This document shows positions 62,819 through 64,000 of a stretch of 64,000 nt of DNA, piece by piece. The translations under genes were made by a program, and so were the position numbers. The first letter of the stretch is position 1, and each line of letters begins with the position of its first letter. The DNA is from a bacterium YEK0313 (lineage in GTDB: Bacteria; Pseudomonadota; Alphaproteobacteria; Rhizobiales; Phreatobacteraceae), in the NCBI GenBank assembly GCA_000751295.2, contig CCMO02000003.1, forward strand, positions 1 to 64,000. The letters run 5' to 3'. Under the pieces are notes generated by a model, which was not told the origin of the DNA, searched no databases, and saw nothing but the letters and a program-made list of their open reading frames with translations.

Positions 62819-63682
62819 ATGACATCCCTCGACCGCATGGCGGCGCGTCAGGCGCTCGCCGAATTCGTCCGCGATCGCCGGGCCCGGGCCCGTCCCGAGG
62901 AGGCCGGCCTGATCGCCGGATCCCGCCGGCGGACGCCCGGCCTCCGGCGCGAGGAGGTGGCGCAGATCGCCGGCGTCGGGCTCACCTGGTACACCTGGTT
63001 CGAGCAGGGCCGCGACATCAAGGTGTCGACCCATTTCCTGGAGCGGGTGGCGCTTGCCCTGGCGCTCGAACCGGCCGAACGCCTGCACCTTTTCGCCCTC
63101 GCCCAGCAGAGCCCGCCGCCGATCACCGCGGCGACCGTGCCGGCGGTCTCGGACGTGGTCAGGACCGTGCTGGAGAGCCTGCCGAACCCGGCCTACGTCA
63201 AGACGCCGCGCTGGGACGTGGTCGCCTGGAATGCCGCCGCCGAGGCGGTCTTCACCTTCTCGGCGCAGCCGCCCGACCGGCGCAACAGCCTCTGGTCGGT
63301 GTTCGTCGATCCGGCCTTCCGGGGGATGATGCCGGACTGGGAGGCGGATGTGCGAGCGATGATCGCCAAGTTCCGGCTCGACCATGGCCGCGCGGCCGGC
63401 GACCCCGCCTTCGCGCGGCTGGTCGACGACCTGAGCGCAGCGAGCGCGGAGTTCCGGCGCTGGTGGGCGCTGCAGGACATTTCCGGCCGCAGCGAGGGCA
63501 TCAAGCGCTTCCGATTCGCCACCGGCGGCATCATCGCCTTCGAACATGGCGCCTTCCTCGTCGAGGGCGCGCCGGATCTCCGGATGGTGGTCTATTCGCC
63601 GGCGACGCCGGCCGACCGGGCCGCGCTCGCCAAGGTTTTGGCCATGTCTGGTGGGAAGAAGCGAACAGCGAACGGGGAATAG
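62819..63682 (+). CDS. XRE-family regulator with MmyB-like ligand-binding domain
   Basis: HTH of the XRE type with the family extension (AGSRRRTPGLRREEVAQIAGVGLTWYTWFEQGRDI), then the MmyB-like domain (WDVVAWNAAAEAVF near residue 135, RWWALQDISGRSEGIKRF near 220). 287 residues. Diverges from the DHA2 exporter, its likely target. The end reads KRTANGE; the last Gly-Glu-stop falls in heptamer repeat copy 4. Confidence 0.92.
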   Translation: MTSLDRMAARQALAEFVRDRRARARPEEAGLIAGSRRRTPGLRREEVAQIAGVGLTWYTWFEQGRDIKVSTHFLERVALALALEPAERLHLFALAQQSPPPITAATVPAVSDVVRTVLESLPNPAYVKTPRWDVVAWNAAAEAVFTFSAQPPDRRNSLWSVFVDPAFRGMMPDWEADVRAMIAKFRLDHGRAAGDPAFARLVDDLSAASAEFRRWWALQDISGRSEGIKRFRFATGGIIAFEHGAFLVEGAPDLRMVVYSPATPADRAALAKVLAMSGGKKRTANGE

Positions 63683-63769
63683 CGAATGGCGAGTAGGGAA
63701 GGGCCGCCACACCCACGGCACTGGAACGACGCGCGACGCCGCATCCCCATTCGCTACTCGCCATTCGCC
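63674..63769. repeat. Heptamer inverted-repeat element, copy 4
   Basis: A perfect 14-bp dyad: GCGAATGGCGAGTA at 63682-63695 with its complement at 63755-63768. The flanks (GGGGAATA left, CCCCATTC right) extend the pairing. The left arm overlaps the stop codon of the XRE regulator; the right arm ends 22 bases before the next gene. Confidence 0.9.
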
Positions 63770-63791
63770 AGCCCGAGACGAGCCGCAGACG

Positions 63792-64000
63792 ATGACATCG
63801 AAGATCCTTTTCGCCCTGGCTGCCGCCACGGTCCTGCACGCGGCCTCCGTCGCGCCGGCTGCGGCCTGCGCGGTGGCGCATGAACAGAACGTCGTCCGCG
63901 GGCATTTCGCGGCCGTCGTCATCGCGATCGTCGAGACCGCAGCCGATGCCGGCCCGGCGCGCTCGTCCGGACCCGACAGGCCGGCCGAATGGCGCCCGTG
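63792..64000 (+). CDS. Secreted protein, 5' part only (runs off the window)
   Basis: The ATG at 63792 opens a signal peptide (MTSKILFALAAATVLHAASVAPAAA). The frame stays open through the window edge with typical high-GC third positions. Mature sequence visible so far: CAVAHEQNVVRGHFAAVVIAIV. Too short to name. Confidence 0.55.
   Translation, partial: MTSKILFALAAATVLHAASVAPAAACAVAHEQNVVRGHFAAVVIAIVETAADAGPARSSGPDRPAEWRP

Overview
The window is GC-rich (about two-thirds G+C by eye) and densely packed, with mostly short intergenic gaps and many ATGA/GTGA start-stop overlaps. It carries a MucR/Ros regulator, the rnd-lptC-lptA-lptB-rpoN block, a FeuP/FeuQ-type two-component system, DUF2849/DUF934 genes inside a cys operon, and tiny proteins of a type I associate with rhizobia. 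Together these point to an alphaproteobacterium of the Hyphomicrobiales (Rhizobiales), perhaps near Bosea or Phreatobacter. No tRNA, rRNA, insertion sequence, phage gene or CRISPR array was recognised.

Layout. 0-2 kb: the 5' part of smc, which runs into a 426-nt run of pure A/G at the window edge that does not look like coding DNA. 2-7 kb: two tiny related proteins, an L,D-transpeptidase lipoprotein, a LysE/ArgO exporter, a CorA channel, and an XRE/MmyB-type regulator diverging from a small membrane protein. 7-11.5 kb: an SDR oxidoreductase, ethanolamine ammonia-lyase (eutBC), pdxH, and a surface-antigen lipoprotein gene broken by a 51-bp inverted copy of the TRAP permease gene lying 14 kb away. 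11.7-16 kb: a DnaJ-like protein, fabI, an orphan BMP-family binding protein and proB. 16-21.6 kb: rpoN, the lipopolysaccharide export genes lptB-lptA-lptC, a ribonuclease D-like exonuclease, and a DUF2948 gene. 21.6-27.1 kb: a LysR regulator diverging from a DUF1445 hydro-lyase, a cupin and a complete TRAP transporter, probably one uptake and catabolic unit. 27.4-33.3 kb: an FAD oxidoreductase fused to a methyltransferase, an ABC exporter, and an MBL-fold hydrolase.

33.4-55.6 kb is almost wholly sulfur metabolism. A YeiH-type transporter diverges from a LysR regulator. An eleven-gene operon on the minus strand covers sulfate binding and uptake (sbp-cysTWA), siroheme synthesis (cysG), sulfite reductase (cysI), APS/PAPS reductase (cysH), and ATP sulfurylase with APS kinase (cysD, cysNC). 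It is followed by a two-component system, an alkanesulfonate operon (ssuADCB plus a flavin reductase), and cysE. Sulfate or sulfonate would be taken up, reduced to sulfide, and passed to O-acetylserine made by CysE.

55.8-64 kb is mixed: an old-yellow-enzyme homologue, rnk, a MucR regulator, a WYL regulator diverging from a thioesterase, two secreted unknowns, a DHA2-type exporter diverging from a second MmyB-type regulator, and a truncated secreted protein at the edge.

Four copies of an inverted heptamer repeat (GCGAGTA/GCGAATG units) sit at gene ends. In three of them the repeat supplies a gene's Gly-Glu-stop.
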